Origin: Actinophytocola sp.
GTDB taxonomy: Bacteria; Actinomycetota; Actinomycetes; Mycobacteriales; Pseudonocardiaceae
Direction: 5' to 3'
Assembly: GCF_009379765.1 (NCBI RefSeq)
Contig: NZ_WHTD01000025.1
Location: 1 to 64,000, forward strand
DNA: 64,000 nucleotides
Shown: piece after piece, positions 8,300 to 17,320 of the stretch
How the letters are laid out: every line of letters starts with the position of its first letter
Numbering within the stretch: the first letter of the stretch is position 1
The notes under the pieces: generated by a model
The model's input: only the letters and a program-made list of their open reading frames with translations
Told to the model about the DNA's origin: nothing
Database searches by the model: none
Position numbers and translations under genes: made by a program

Positions 8300-9259
8300 A
8301 TGCGGGCGACACACGTGCGGCCGGTCCGGGCCGGTCGCGACCTGAGCCCCTATGTCGAGCTGCGCCGGGAACAGTGGCGCGAGCTGCGCCGGGCCACCCC
8401 GCTCACGCTCACTCTGGACGAGCTGGTGGCGCTGCGCGGCCTCGGCGACCCGGTCGACCTGGAGGAGGTCGTCGACGTCTACCTGCCGCTGTCCCGCCTG
8501 ATCAGCCTGCAGGTGGCGGCCCGACAGCAGCTGTACGAGGCCACCACGTCCTTCCTCGGCGAGGACCCCGGCGAGACCACGAAGGTGCCGTTCGTGATCG
8601 GCATCGCGGGCAGCGTCGCGGTCGGCAAGTCGACCACCGCACGGCTGCTGCAGACCCTGCTCGCCCGCTGGCCCGATCACCCACACGTGGACCTCGTCAC
8701 CACGGACGGCTTCCTGCACCCGAAGGCGGAGCTGGTCCGGCGGGAAATCATGCACCGCAAGGGCTTCCCGGAGAGCTACGACCGCCGCGGCCTGCTGCGG
8801 TTCGTGTCGGACGTGAAGTCCGGCGCTCCCGAGGTCCGGGCGCCGGTGTACTCGCACCTGGCCTACGACATCGTGCCGGGCCGGACGCAGGTGGTGCGCA
8901 AGCCCGACATCCTCGTCGTCGAGGGGCTGAACGTGCTGCTGCCCGGCCAGGGTCTCACGGTCGCGGACCTGTTCGACTTCTCGATCTACGTCGACGCGCA
9001 CACCGAGGACATCGCCCGGTGGTACGTCGAGCGCTTCCTGGCCCTGCGCGACACGGCGTTCGCCGACCCCGACTCGCATTTCCACCACTACGCCTCGCTG
9101 ACCGACGGGGAGGCCCGCGCCGAGGCGACCCGCCTGTGGCGGGAGATCAACGAGCCCAACCTGGTGCACAACATCCTGCCCACCCGCCCGCGGGCGACCC
9201 TGGTGCTGCGCAAGGACGCCGACCACCGCACCAACCGGGTCCGCCTCCGCAAGCTCTAG
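8300..9259 (+). CDS. coaA: type I pantothenate kinase
   Basis: The enzyme phosphorylates pantothenate with ATP, the first step of coenzyme A synthesis. The 319-aa protein has Walker [16 protein letters not shown] (near residue 104), [30 protein letters not shown] and [11 protein letters not shown], all hallmarks of prokaryotic CoaA. Length is normal. It stands alone; its 3' end overlaps that of the convergent scramblase-like gene by 4 nt. Confidence 0.96.
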   Translation: MRATHVRPVRAGRDLSPYVELRREQWRELRRATPLTLTLDELVALRGLGDPVDLEEVVDVYLPLSRLISLQVAARQQLYEATTSFLGEDPGETTKVPFVIGIAGSVAVGKSTTARLLQTLLARWPDHPHVDLVTTDGFLHPKAELVRREIMHRKGFPESYDRRGLLRFVSDVKSGAPEVRAPVYSHLAYDIVPGRTQVVRKPDILVVEGLNVLLPGQGLTVADLFDFSIYVDAHTEDIARWYVERFLALRDTAFADPDSHFHHYASLTDGEARAEATRLWREINEPNLVHNILPTRPRATLVLRKDADHRTNRVRLRKL

Positions 9260-9783
9260 AACACGTCCAGCGCCACGGCGAGGGCGACCGCGAGCCTGCG
9301 GTCGAGCCCGTCGTCGACGATCCGCACCGCGAACCGCCTGCGCGGGCCGAAGCGGCGGCGCACGGTGAACACCGGCTCGCCGGCCGCGGTGAAGTCGAAC
9401 CGCGCGGGCACCCAGCCGAACAACGCCCCGAAGAACGCGCCGACGCCGCTGCGCTCCCGACCCCGCACGGGCGCGTGCCCGGCCCGCTCGACGTACCAGA
9501 CGCGCCGGCCCCACGGCTGCTCGGCGCGGACCAGCCCGATCGCCGCCCCGTCGCGGTCGGTGACCGCCAAGCCGCTGATGGGGGCGTACTCCGACCTCGC
9601 CCTGACCGAGAACTGTGCGTCGCGCCGCCCGTCGTCCCGGTACACCGTCACCTCGGGTGAGACGCGGCTCTTCTGGGCGAACGCGACCGGGTCGCCGGAG
9701 GGCTGGGCGAGCACGTCGTACTGGTCGACGATCGGCCGAAACCGTTTGCGCACCACAAGGTGGTGCTGGTCGGTGAGAAGCAC
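9256..9783 (-). CDS. LURP-one/scramblase-like domain protein
   Basis: The 175-aa product opens with GTG ([24 protein letters not shown]). The repeated short strands, such as [38 protein letters not shown] and [16 protein letters not shown], resemble the tubby-like beta barrel of LURP-one-related and phospholipid-scramblase proteins. Assignment is by pattern and tentative. It is divergent from the mycothiol-type gene, with 48 nt between the starts. The track ORF 9256..10617 extends far past the real start. Confidence 0.6.
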   Translation of the reverse strand: MLLTDQHHLVVRKRFRPIVDQYDVLAQPSGDPVAFAQKSRVSPEVTVYRDDGRRDAQFSVRARSEYAPISGLAVTDRDGAAIGLVRAEQPWGRRVWYVERAGHAPVRGRERSGVGAFFGALFGWVPARFDFTAAGEPVFTVRRRFGPRRRFAVRIVDDGLDRRLAVALAVALDVF

Positions 9784-9831
9784 CCGGCGATCATCCCGGA
9801 ACTGTCGGTGCCCCGTGGTTAGGTTGCGGGC

Positions 9832-10575
9832 GTGGACGAGTCGAGATTCCTCGAATGCCTGGAGGCGGACTACCGGCGGCTGCGTGAGGTCGCGCCCGGC
9901 GCCCTGGGTGAGAAGGTGCCGAGCTGCCCGGGCTGGACGACGGCCGACCTCGCCGGGCACGTCGCCGAGGTGTACCTGCACAAGACCGAGACCATGCGGC
10001 TCGGCGACTGGCCGCAGCCGTGGCCGCCGGACCTGGGCGACGACCCGTTGGCGGCGCTCGACCGTGCCTACCGCGAGCTCACCTGGGAGCTCAGCACGCG
10101 CAAGCCCGACGAGCACGCGCTCACCTGGTACGCGCCGGTGCAGACGGTCGGGTGGTGGGCCCGGCGGATGGCGCAGGAGACGGTCATCCACCGGGTCGAC
10201 GCGGAGCTCGCGGCGGGGCTCACGCCCACGGCGATCCCGGCCGACCTGGCCGCGGACGGCATCGACGAGGTGCTGGTCTGCTTCCTCGCGTACGCCTCCA
10301 CCGAGTACCCGGAGGCCCTCGGCGAGCACCTGGACAGCTGCGACGGCAGCACCGTGCGGATCGACACACCGTCGGCGAGCTGGCTGGTGCAGCTGGGGCC
10401 CGGCGTGGTCACCGTCGAGCGCGGCGAGGCCGACGTGGAGGCGATCGTTCGGGGATCCGAGGACGCGGTGCTGCGCTGGCTGTGGCGGCGGGTCGGCAAC
10501 AGCGCGGTCGAGCTGGACGGCAACCACGGCGTGGTCGGCAAGCTGCGTCAACTCCTGGGGGACACCACGCAATAG
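9832..10575 (+). CDS. maleylpyruvate isomerase-family mycothiol-dependent enzyme
   Basis: The 247-aa protein has the DinB-like four-helix fold used by mycothiol-dependent enzymes: CPGWTTADLAGHVAEVYLHKTE at the N-terminus and WARRMAQETVIHRVDAEL in the middle, supplying the His residues that usually bind metal, then the smaller MDMPI C-terminal domain (LDGNHGVVGKLRQLL near the end). Members use mycothiol for isomerisation or transfer reactions; the substrate here is unknown. Start is GTG. The response-regulator gene follows 9 nt later. Confidence 0.8.
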   Translation: MDESRFLECLEADYRRLREVAPGALGEKVPSCPGWTTADLAGHVAEVYLHKTETMRLGDWPQPWPPDLGDDPLAALDRAYRELTWELSTRKPDEHALTWYAPVQTVGWWARRMAQETVIHRVDAELAAGLTPTAIPADLAADGIDEVLVCFLAYASTEYPEALGEHLDSCDGSTVRIDTPSASWLVQLGPGVVTVERGEADVEAIVRGSEDAVLRWLWRRVGNSAVELDGNHGVVGKLRQLLGDTTQ

Positions 10576-10584
10576 TCTTGACGC

Positions 10585-11217
10585 ATGCCGGTGCGGGTGG
10601 CGCTCGTCGACGACCACGAGGTGGTGCGGCGCGGGCTGCGGGACCTGCTGGACGGCGAGCCGGGCATCGAGGTGGTCGCCGAGGCGGGTGGCGTCGACGA
10701 GGCGCTCACCCGGATCGGCGCGACCTCGCCGGATGTCGTGGTCGTCGACATCCGCCTCCCGGACGGGGACGGGGTGTCGCTGTGCCGGACGCTGCGCTCA
10801 CGCGACCCGGCCCCGAAGTGCCTGGTGCTCACCGCGTTCGACGACGAGCAGGCCCTGGTCGAGGCCATCATGGCGGGCGCGTCCGGGTACCTGCTCAAGC
10901 AGGTGCGGGGCCAGGACCTGGTGGCCGCGGTGCGCGAGGTGGCCGCCGGCCGCTCGCTGCTCGACCCGGTCACCACGGCCCGGGTGCTGGAGCGCATGCG
11001 CCGCTCGGCGGAGACCGACGAGCTGGCCGCTCTCACCGACCGGGAGCGGCACGTGCTGGAGCTGATGGGCGAGGGACTCACCAACCGGCAGATCGCCGAG
11101 CGGCTGTTCCTGGCCGAGAAGACCGTGAAGAACTACGTGACCTCGGTGCTGGCCAAGCTCGGCATGGAACGCCGCACCCAGGCGGTCGCCTGGATCGCCC
11201 GCCGGCCGCGGAGCTGA
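10585..11217 (+). CDS. NarL/DevR-type response regulator
   Basis: The 210-aa protein has a receiver domain (VALVDDHEVVRRGL, phosphoacceptor Asp in VVVVDIRLPDGDG near residue 54, Lys in GYLLKQV) and a C-terminal LuxR-type HTH (LTDRERHVLELMGEGLTNRQIAERLFLAEKTVKNYVTSVLAKLGM). The overall form is that of DevR/DosR. The only HisKA_3 kinase in the window is the GAF kinase at 16172-17320, beyond an ABC gene pair and an inserted IS element, and I infer they are partners. A strong terminator follows. Confidence 0.9.
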   Translation: MPVRVALVDDHEVVRRGLRDLLDGEPGIEVVAEAGGVDEALTRIGATSPDVVVVDIRLPDGDGVSLCRTLRSRDPAPKCLVLTAFDDEQALVEAIMAGASGYLLKQVRGQDLVAAVREVAAGRSLLDPVTTARVLERMRRSAETDELAALTDRERHVLELMGEGLTNRQIAERLFLAEKTVKNYVTSVLAKLGMERRTQAVAWIARRPRS

Positions 11218-11222
11218 CGTGC

Positions 11223-11261
11223 GGAAGGGGCGCCGCGAGTGGGAACCGCGGCGCCCCTTCC
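11223..11261. terminator. bidirectional terminator
   Basis: GGAAGGGGCGCCGCG and CGCGGCGCCCCTTCC form a perfect 15-bp stem with a 9-nt loop, between the stop of the response regulator and the stop of the convergent permease gene. Confidence 0.88.
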
Positions 11262-11270
11262 TGGCCTGGC

Positions 11271-13802
11271 TCACGCCGGTGCGACAGTCGCCTCCGCCGG
11301 GCGGGGGCGCAACGTGACCCAGGTGGTCACCATCGTGGACAGCATGGTCAGCACGGTCGCCGTGCCGATCACGCCCAGGTAGATCCAGATCGGGCCGGTC
11401 GGGAGCAGCGAGCCGTCCGTCACCAGGGTGAACGGCACCAGTGTCGTGGTCGACACGATGGTCCCGAGCACGATCCCGATCGCCGACACCATGCCGGCCT
11501 CGACGAACATCATCCGGAGCACCTGGCCGCGGGTCGAACCCGTCAGCCGCTGCAGGCCGAACTCCCGCCGCCGCGCCGAGGTGGCCATCACCTGGCTGTT
11601 CACCACCGAGATCGCCGTGTACGCCACGATCATCCCGGCCATCAGGTAGTTGATCCACGCGCCGATCTCCTGCTCCTCGGCGTACGCGGCGGTCAGCACG
11701 TCCCGGTCGGCCACCGCCACCCCCGGCTGGTCGGCGACCAGCTTCGAGAGCGACACCGACAGGGCGTCCAGGGACTCCCCCGGCTCGGCCCGGACCATGA
11801 TCTGGGCCGGCAGCCCCGACGTCGTGTGCGCGGCGACCAGGTCGGCCGGCATCAGCATGGTCTGGAAGCCCACGCGACCCGGGTACAGACCGACGATCCG
11901 CACGTCCACCTCGTCGCTGTCGCCCATCCGCATGGTGATCGTGTCGCCGATGCCCCGGCCGATCGACGCGGCGTTCTCGGCGGGCAACGCCACCGTGTCG
12001 CCGGTCAGGTCGGCGAGCCTCCCGGAGGTCGGCTTCACCGCGGTCGTCTGCGCGGCACCCTCGGCGCTGACGCCCTGGATCATCCAGCCGTCCTCGCTCT
12101 GCGAGTCGTCGTAGGGTGCCGCCACGTACCCGGTCGTGCTCGCGAACTCCGAGGCCGCCGCGACACCCGGCACCTCGCGCACCTCGGCGACGAGGTCACC
12201 GGGCAGGCCACCGGTCGATGAGCTCAGCACCAGGTCGGCCCGCAGGTTCTCCGCGTAGGCCTCGTTGGCGACCGCCACCTGCGTGGTCTGCAGGTAGATG
12301 TTCGCCGTCGCGATGCCCGTGGCGAGCATGATCGGGGTGACGACCGCGGCCATCCGCACGGTGCGGGTGCGGGCGTTGAGCGTCGCGAGGTAGCCGGCCG
12401 TACCGGTCACCGCGCGCACCGGCCAGCGCAGCACCGCCAGCATGACCCGGGTGACGCCCGGGGCGATCAGCGCGAGCCCGATCGCCCACAGCAGCACCGA
12501 CGGACCGGCCGTGCTCGCCGCGATCGGCCCGGTCATCACCGCGATCGTCACGATGAACAGCGCGATCCCGCCGCCGAAGCAGAGCACCGCGAGGATCAGC
12601 CGGATCGCGGACAGCCACCGCCGCTGGATCGCGGCCTCCATCAGCGCCTCGGTCGGCCGGGTGCGGGCAGCGCGCCGGCCCGCGACGAACGCGGCGCAGA
12701 GCGAGATCAGCAGCGACGAACCGACCGCGACGACCATCGGGATCCAGCCGACCCGGAACTCCATCGCCTCGGGCACGATGCCGTTGCCGGCCAGCCGGTC
12801 GAACAGCCACCGGCCGAACGGCACGCCGAGCAGGCTGCCGAGGGTCGTGGCGAACACCGCCATGTACAGCGACTCCCCGACCACCATCCGGCGCAGCTGG
12901 CCGGGCGTGGTGCCGATGGCGCGCAGCAGGGCGAGCTCGCGCTGGCGCTGCTGGATCGACAGGCCGAGCGTCGTGGCCACCACGAACAGCGCCACGCTGA
13001 TCGCCAGGCCGCCGAACACCGCCGACAGCACGATCAGGTTCTCGCTCGACTTGTCCGCCTCGAAGTGCTCGGCGACGCCGCGGTCGCTGCCGGTCAGCAG
13101 GACCACGGGCGCGCCCTTCAGCGCCTCGCCGACGTCCTGGGTGACCTGGCCGAGATCGGCACCGGGTGAGGTGAGCACGCCGATCGCGTCGACCTTGCCG
13201 GCGTGCCCGGCGAGGCGGTCGACGTCCGCGTCGGCGAAGAACACGTCGGCCGAGCTGGTGAGGCCCGCGACGGTGTAGGTCGCGGTTCGCGCGTCGGCGA
13301 CGATCTCCACCCGGTCGCCGACCTGGTGGCCACCGGTGGCGTCGAGCACGACCTCGCCAGGGCCGGGCTCGTGACCGGCGCGCAGCGAGTACGGGGTCAG
13401 CGCGGCCGAGGACCAGCCGTGACCGCCGGTCGTCGCGCCGGCATGGCCGTCCCGGACCAACGTCGCGGGGAACGACATGTCGCCGACCGCGGTCTCGACC
13501 CCGGGCACGGCCTCGACCTTCGACACCAGGGCGGGGTCCAGCCGGACCCGCTCGGCCAGCGTGCCGGTCTCGGTGTCCTCCTCGGGGTCGTCGGGGTTCT
13601 GCTTGGGCAGCGTGGAGGACTGGCTGCCGGTGACGACCAGCGGCGCGGCGGCCAGCCGCTGGGCGGGGACCTCGGTGCGGATGCCGGTCTCCATCAGACC
13701 GCCGCAGGCCATCGTGATCACGGCGCCGAAGGTCATCGCGAGGAACGTGGCGATGAAGGCGCCCTTGCGGTAGCGCAGCGTGCGCAGGGCGACCCGCACC
13801 AT
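11271..13802 (-). CDS. FtsX-like ABC transporter permease
   Basis: The 843-aa permease begins MVRVALRTLRYRKGAFIATFLAMTFGAV. It has the duplicated FtsX/MacB architecture: an N-terminal span, a large extracellular domain (about residues 50-260), three spans with QRQRELALLRAIGTTPGQLRRM between them, then a second unit ending in spans with RRREFGLQRLTGSTRGQVLRMM. Such permeases act with a cytoplasmic ATPase as mechanotransducers or peptide/antibiotic exporters. Its ATG overlaps the ATPase stop (TGATG), so translation is coupled. Confidence 0.93.
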   Translation of the reverse strand: MVRVALRTLRYRKGAFIATFLAMTFGAVITMACGGLMETGIRTEVPAQRLAAAPLVVTGSQSSTLPKQNPDDPEEDTETGTLAERVRLDPALVSKVEAVPGVETAVGDMSFPATLVRDGHAGATTGGHGWSSAALTPYSLRAGHEPGPGEVVLDATGGHQVGDRVEIVADARTATYTVAGLTSSADVFFADADVDRLAGHAGKVDAIGVLTSPGADLGQVTQDVGEALKGAPVVLLTGSDRGVAEHFEADKSSENLIVLSAVFGGLAISVALFVVATTLGLSIQQRQRELALLRAIGTTPGQLRRMVVGESLYMAVFATTLGSLLGVPFGRWLFDRLAGNGIVPEAMEFRVGWIPMVVAVGSSLLISLCAAFVAGRRAARTRPTEALMEAAIQRRWLSAIRLILAVLCFGGGIALFIVTIAVMTGPIAASTAGPSVLLWAIGLALIAPGVTRVMLAVLRWPVRAVTGTAGYLATLNARTRTVRMAAVVTPIMLATGIATANIYLQTTQVAVANEAYAENLRADLVLSSSTGGLPGDLVAEVREVPGVAAASEFASTTGYVAAPYDDSQSEDGWMIQGVSAEGAAQTTAVKPTSGRLADLTGDTVALPAENAASIGRGIGDTITMRMGDSDEVDVRIVGLYPGRVGFQTMLMPADLVAAHTTSGLPAQIMVRAEPGESLDALSVSLSKLVADQPGVAVADRDVLTAAYAEEQEIGAWINYLMAGMIVAYTAISVVNSQVMATSARRREFGLQRLTGSTRGQVLRMMFVEAGMVSAIGIVLGTIVSTTTLVPFTLVTDGSLLPTGPIWIYLGVIGTATVLTMLSTMVTTWVTLRPRPAEATVAPA

Positions 13803-14629
13803 CACCGGGCTCCCGTCGGCTCGCGCTCGGCCCATGCGCCGAGATGGGTCATCCGCTCCGCGACGCCCTCGGCGGTCGGGTTCACCAGCTCGCCCACCAG
13901 CTTGCCGTCGGCCAGGAACACCACGCGGTCGGCGTAGGACGCGGCGACCGGGTCGTGGGTGACCATCACGACCGTCTGCCCGGCCCGGTCCACGGCGTTG
14001 CGCAGCAAGCCCAGCACGTCGCGGGCGGTGCGGGTGTCCAGCGCGCCGGTCGGCTCGTCGGCGAAGATCACCGCGGGGCGGGTGACCAGCGCGCGGGCGA
14101 TCGCGACGCGCTGCTGCTGGCCGCCGGACAGCTGGCCGGGCAGGTGCTTGCGGCGGTCCCCCAGGCCGACCTGGTCGATGACGCGCCGCACCAGCTCGGG
14201 CTTCGCGCGGCGGCCGGACAGCCGCAGCGGCAGGGTGACGTTGTCCTGCACGGTCAGCGCGGGGAGCAGGTTGAACGCCTGGAACACGAACCCGATCCGC
14301 TCGCGGCGCAGCTTGGTCAGCTCGACCTCGGAGAGCTCGCTCAGGTCCTGGTCCTCCAGCAGGACCGAGCCGCCGGTCGGGCGGTCGAGGCCGGCCGCGC
14401 AGTGCAGGAACGTGCTCTTGCCGGAGCCGGACGGCCCCATCACCGCGGTGAAGCTGGCTCGCGCGAACCCGATGGTCACGCCGTCCAGCGCGGTCACGCT
14501 GGTGCGCTTGCCGCCGTAAGTCTTCCGCACGTCGATCAGCTCGACGACGTCGCAAGCCCAGGGGACCGTGACGGCACCCAGCCACCAACCACCCGAGGTC
14601 CGCACCGTCCGCCGGGACGCAACCAACAC
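13802..14629 (-). CDS. MacB/LolD-type ABC ATPase with a repeat-derived N-terminus
   Basis: The ATPase core is complete: Walker A GPSGSGKSTFLH, Q-loop FVFQAFNLLPAL, signature LSGGQQQRVAIARAL, Walker B VIFADEPTGALDT and H-loop VTHDP. It should power the FtsX permease. Family members normally begin a few residues before VVELIDVRKTYGG. Here no start codon exists in that position; the only in-frame starts (GTG at 14629 and two close by) lie inside a 101-bp dispersed repeat, which supplies about the first 26 codons. The native start may have been lost, so expression level and N-terminus are uncertain. Confidence 0.85.
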   Translation of the reverse strand: MLVASRRTVRTSGGWWLGAVTVPWACDVVELIDVRKTYGGKRTSVTALDGVTIGFARASFTAVMGPSGSGKSTFLHCAAGLDRPTGGSVLLEDQDLSELSEVELTKLRRERIGFVFQAFNLLPALTVQDNVTLPLRLSGRRAKPELVRRVIDQVGLGDRRKHLPGQLSGGQQQRVAIARALVTRPAVIFADEPTGALDTRTARDVLGLLRNAVDRAGQTVVMVTHDPVAASYADRVVFLADGKLVGELVNPTAEGVAERMTHLGAWAEREPTGAR

Positions 14630-14651
14630 TTTTGATTCCGGGGAGGCGGAC
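14551..14651 (-). repeat. 101-bp dispersed repeat, copy A
   Basis: Read on the minus strand, from GTCCGCCTCCCCGG to GGGCTTGCG, this matches positions 48879-48979 on the plus strand without gaps, with about 14 differences by hand alignment (near 86 percent identity). The core AAAAGTGTTGGTTGCGT and TGGTTGGTGGCTGGGT are identical. It covers the 5' end of the ABC ATPase reading frame and abuts the IS4 insertion site. Confidence 0.85.
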
Positions 14652-14657
14652 TAGCCC

Positions 14658-16162
14658 CAAGGCCGTGTAGTTAGGGCTTGGGTGTGGTTGTCAAGCCCGC
14701 TGAAATTGGGAACGGAGTCCCTGCTAGAACAGCGTCGACCAAGATCGCTGAAACATAGGGACTCCGTTGGACTCGCAGTCTGTCATCACCCGCGCTATTA
14801 CCGTGGCAGGGGGCCGGTACGCGCCCGGCCACCTCGGCGAACTCACCCAGCTCGTGCCGTTTGAGATGGTCGATCAGGCCCTGCTCGCGACCCGGGCGAC
14901 CCAGTCCCGGCTGCGGGACCTGCCCTCCCGGGTCGTGGTCTATCTGCTGCTGGCCGCCGGCCTGTTCCCGGACGTGGGATATCCCGGTGTGTGGCGCAAA
15001 CTCACCGCCGCGCTGGCCGGCATCCCCACCGCCACGCCGACCCCCGGCGCGTTGGCCCAAGCCCGCCGACGAGTGGGGACAGCACCGCTGCGGTGGTTGT
15101 TCGATCTGCTGCGGGGCCCGGCCGCCACCATCGGCGGTCGCGGCACCTGGTGGCGTGGTCTGCTGGTCTGCGCCATCGATGGCACCACCCTGACCGTGCC
15201 CGACACCCCCACGATCGGGACCCGCTTCACCAAACACGCCGGTCACCACGGCGGCACCGGCTACCCCCAGGTCCGGCTCGTGGCCCTGGTCGCGTGCGGC
15301 ACCCGCACCCTCATCGACGCGGTCTTCGGCCCCACCACCACAGGCGAGACCACCTACACCCCACAACTGCTCCGCAGCCTGCGGGCGGGGATGATCCTGT
15401 TGGCCGACCGCAACTTCGGCGCGAAAGACCTCCTTGCCGACATCGCGGCCACCGGAGCCCACGTGCTGGTCCGCCTGAAAAACGACCGCAAAATCCCGAT
15501 CCTGGCCCGCTACCCCGACGGCTCCTACCTCTCCACACTGGGCGCACTGCGGGTGCGCATCGTCGAGTGCGAGATCACCATCTCCACCACCGCCGGACGC
15601 CACACCGGGGTCTACCGGCTGGCCACCACCCTGCTCGATCACCACCGCTACCCGGCGGCCGAACTGATCAGGCTCTACCACGAACGCTGGGAAATCGAAA
15701 CCGCCTACCTGGAACTGAAATCCAGCATCCTGGGCGGGCGAGTCCTCCGCGCCCGCACCCCGACCGGTGTCCTCCAAGAGATCTACGCGCTGCTGGTGGT
15801 CTACCAACTGCTGCGCACCGCCATCGCCGACGCGACCAGCACCCGAACCGACACCGACCCCGACCGGGCCAGTTTCAGCATCGCCTGGCAGGCCGCCCGC
15901 GACCAACTCATCCAGGCAGCAGGCGTCATCACCGACACGGTCATAGATCTGGTCGGCACGATCGGCCGGCACGTCCTCGCCAACCTCATACCCGCCCGAC
16001 GCCTGCGGGTATGCCCCCGCATCGTCAAACGCGCCATCTCCAAATACCAGGCACGAGGCCCCAACATCGACCGGACCAGCTACAAAGCCACCCTCAACAT
16101 CAACATCCTCGCCGGCGCGTCACCTTGACACCCACCACCACCGGCCTAACTACACGGCCTTG
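14658..16162 (+). mobile_element. complete IS4-family insertion sequence
   Basis: The element is 1,505 bp with perfect 18-bp terminal inverted repeats: CAAGGCCGTGTAGTTAGG at the left and its complement at the right. Both ends are flanked by GGACTAGCCC (14648-14657 and 16163-16172), a 10-bp target duplication typical in length for IS4. It carries one intact transposase. It sits between the GAF kinase gene, whose TAG overlaps the right duplication, and copy A of the 101-bp repeat. Intact ends suggest recent movement. Confidence 0.95.
14767..16128 (+). CDS. IS4-family DDE transposase
   Basis: The 453-aa protein starts at TTG (MDSQSVITRA). The N-terminal domain PSRVVVYLLLAAGLFPDVGY is usual in this subgroup. 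Catalytic residues are visible: Asp in CAIDGTTLTV (near 138), Asp in LLADRNFGAKD (near 213) and Glu in YHERWEIETAYLELK (near 309), which fits the YREK signature Y-x2-R-x3-E-x6-K exactly. The frame is intact, so the element may still be active. An alternative start cannot be excluded. Confidence 0.95.
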   Translation: MDSQSVITRAITVAGGRYAPGHLGELTQLVPFEMVDQALLATRATQSRLRDLPSRVVVYLLLAAGLFPDVGYPGVWRKLTAALAGIPTATPTPGALAQARRRVGTAPLRWLFDLLRGPAATIGGRGTWWRGLLVCAIDGTTLTVPDTPTIGTRFTKHAGHHGGTGYPQVRLVALVACGTRTLIDAVFGPTTTGETTYTPQLLRSLRAGMILLADRNFGAKDLLADIAATGAHVLVRLKNDRKIPILARYPDGSYLSTLGALRVRIVECEITISTTAGRHTGVYRLATTLLDHHRYPAAELIRLYHERWEIETAYLELKSSILGGRVLRARTPTGVLQEIYALLVVYQLLRTAIADATSTRTDTDPDRASFSIAWQAARDQLIQAAGVITDTVIDLVGTIGRHVLANLIPARRLRVCPRIVKRAISKYQARGPNIDRTSYKATLNINILAGASP

Positions 16163-16171
16163 GGACTAGCC

Positions 16172-17320
16172 CTACCCCAGGGGCACCGTCCAGGTGACGG
16201 TGGTGCCGCGGCGCGAGGAGGAGTCGATCTCGCAACGGCCGCCTGCTTGGGCGGCGCGCTCCTCGAGGTGCTTGAGGCCGCGGTGGGTGACGCCCTGCGG
16301 GATGCCGCAGCCGTCGTCGGCGACGGTGAGCGCCAGCTCCTTCCCGCGTCCGATGTGGACGGAGACGTGGTGCGCGCCGGAATGTCTGACCACGTTGGAC
16401 AGCGTCTCGCGCAGCGCGGCCCTGGTGTGGTCGGCGAGGTCGGCCGGGATGTCGTGCAGGTCGCCCTCGATCGTCAGGGTCGGCTCGAAGCCGAGCAGCT
16501 CACCGGCGATCCCGACCTCGCCGCGGACGGACTCGGCGAGGTCGGTCGCGGTGTCGGTCGGGTCCGGGTTGCGCAGCGCGCGGACGACCGCGCGGACGTC
16601 GGCGATCGAGGCGTCGAGCTGGTCGATGGCCTCGGCGAGCCTGCTCGCGTCCTGCCGGGCGAGCTTGCGGGACGGGCGGCGCGCGACGAGGTCGAGCCGC
16701 ATGCCGGCGGCGTAGAGCCGCTGGACGATGACGTCGTGCAGGTCGCGGGCGATGCGCTCCCGCTCCTGGTAGAGACCGATCTTGGCGCGGGCGGTGGCGC
16801 CCTCGGAGAGAAGGAGCACGAGCCCGGCCTGCGCGGCGAACGCGGTGAGCAGGTCGACAGTGGTGGCCTGGAAGGGTTTCGCGCCGCGCTGCCGGTAGAC
16901 GGTGAGCGCGCCGAGCCGGCGTTGCGCGGTGCCGAAGGGGGCGGCCGCGAAGGGGCCGTAGGCACGCAGCTCGCGGAGGACGAAGGGCGCGGTCCGCGGG
17001 TCGGCCCACACGTCGTCGACGACGACCGCGACGCCGCTCCGCGCGACCCGGGCGGCGGCGGAGCGGGCGGAGAGCACGAGCCCGACGGGGTCGGTGGTGT
17101 TGGGCAGGACGGGAGCGCCGTGCGCGGCCTCGACGGTGAGCGAGCCGTCCTCGGCGCGGGCCATGACGAGCCCGAGGTCGGCCTCGGCGAGATCGGCGGC
17201 CCGGCGCACGACGAGCCGCAGCACCGCCTCCGGGTCGTCCCCGGACAGCGCCGCCGTGGCGATCTCGGTGGCCGCGCCGAGCGCGCGGGCGGCCAGGTCG
17301 GGCTCCATCGTCGAGCTCAC
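16172..17320 (-). CDS. GAF-domain histidine kinase (DevS/NarX-like)
   Basis: The 382-aa kinase has one GAF domain (about residues 20-165, with VVVDDVWADPRTAPFVLRELRAYGPFAAAPF), then a HisKA_3 dimerisation segment RERIARDLHDVIVQRLYAAGM carrying the phospho-His, then an HATPase with ETLSNVVRHSGA and VADDGCGIPQG. No membrane span is seen, so it is cytoplasmic, as in DevS/DosT oxygen sensors. I cannot tell whether the GAF domain binds haem. The GTG start overlaps the cydDC stop (GTGA), which couples its translation to the cytochrome bd operon. The probable partner is the regulator at 10585-11217. Confidence 0.9.
   Translation of the reverse strand: MSSTMEPDLAARALGAATEIATAALSGDDPEAVLRLVVRRAADLAEADLGLVMARAEDGSLTVEAAHGAPVLPNTTDPVGLVLSARSAAARVARSGVAVVVDDVWADPRTAPFVLRELRAYGPFAAAPFGTAQRRLGALTVYRQRGAKPFQATTVDLLTAFAAQAGLVLLLSEGATARAKIGLYQERERIARDLHDVIVQRLYAAGMRLDLVARRPSRKLARQDASRLAEAIDQLDASIADVRAVVRALRNPDPTDTATDLAESVRGEVGIAGELLGFEPTLTIEGDLHDIPADLADHTRAALRETLSNVVRHSGAHHVSVHIGRGKELALTVADDGCGIPQGVTHRGLKHLEERAAQAGGRCEIDSSSRRGTTVTWTVPLG

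Noticed and set aside
9832-10575. Mycothiol-type enzyme as part of the homogentisate pathway
   Set aside because: It lies 18 kb from hmgA next to an unrelated regulator; sequence alone does not link it to that pathway.
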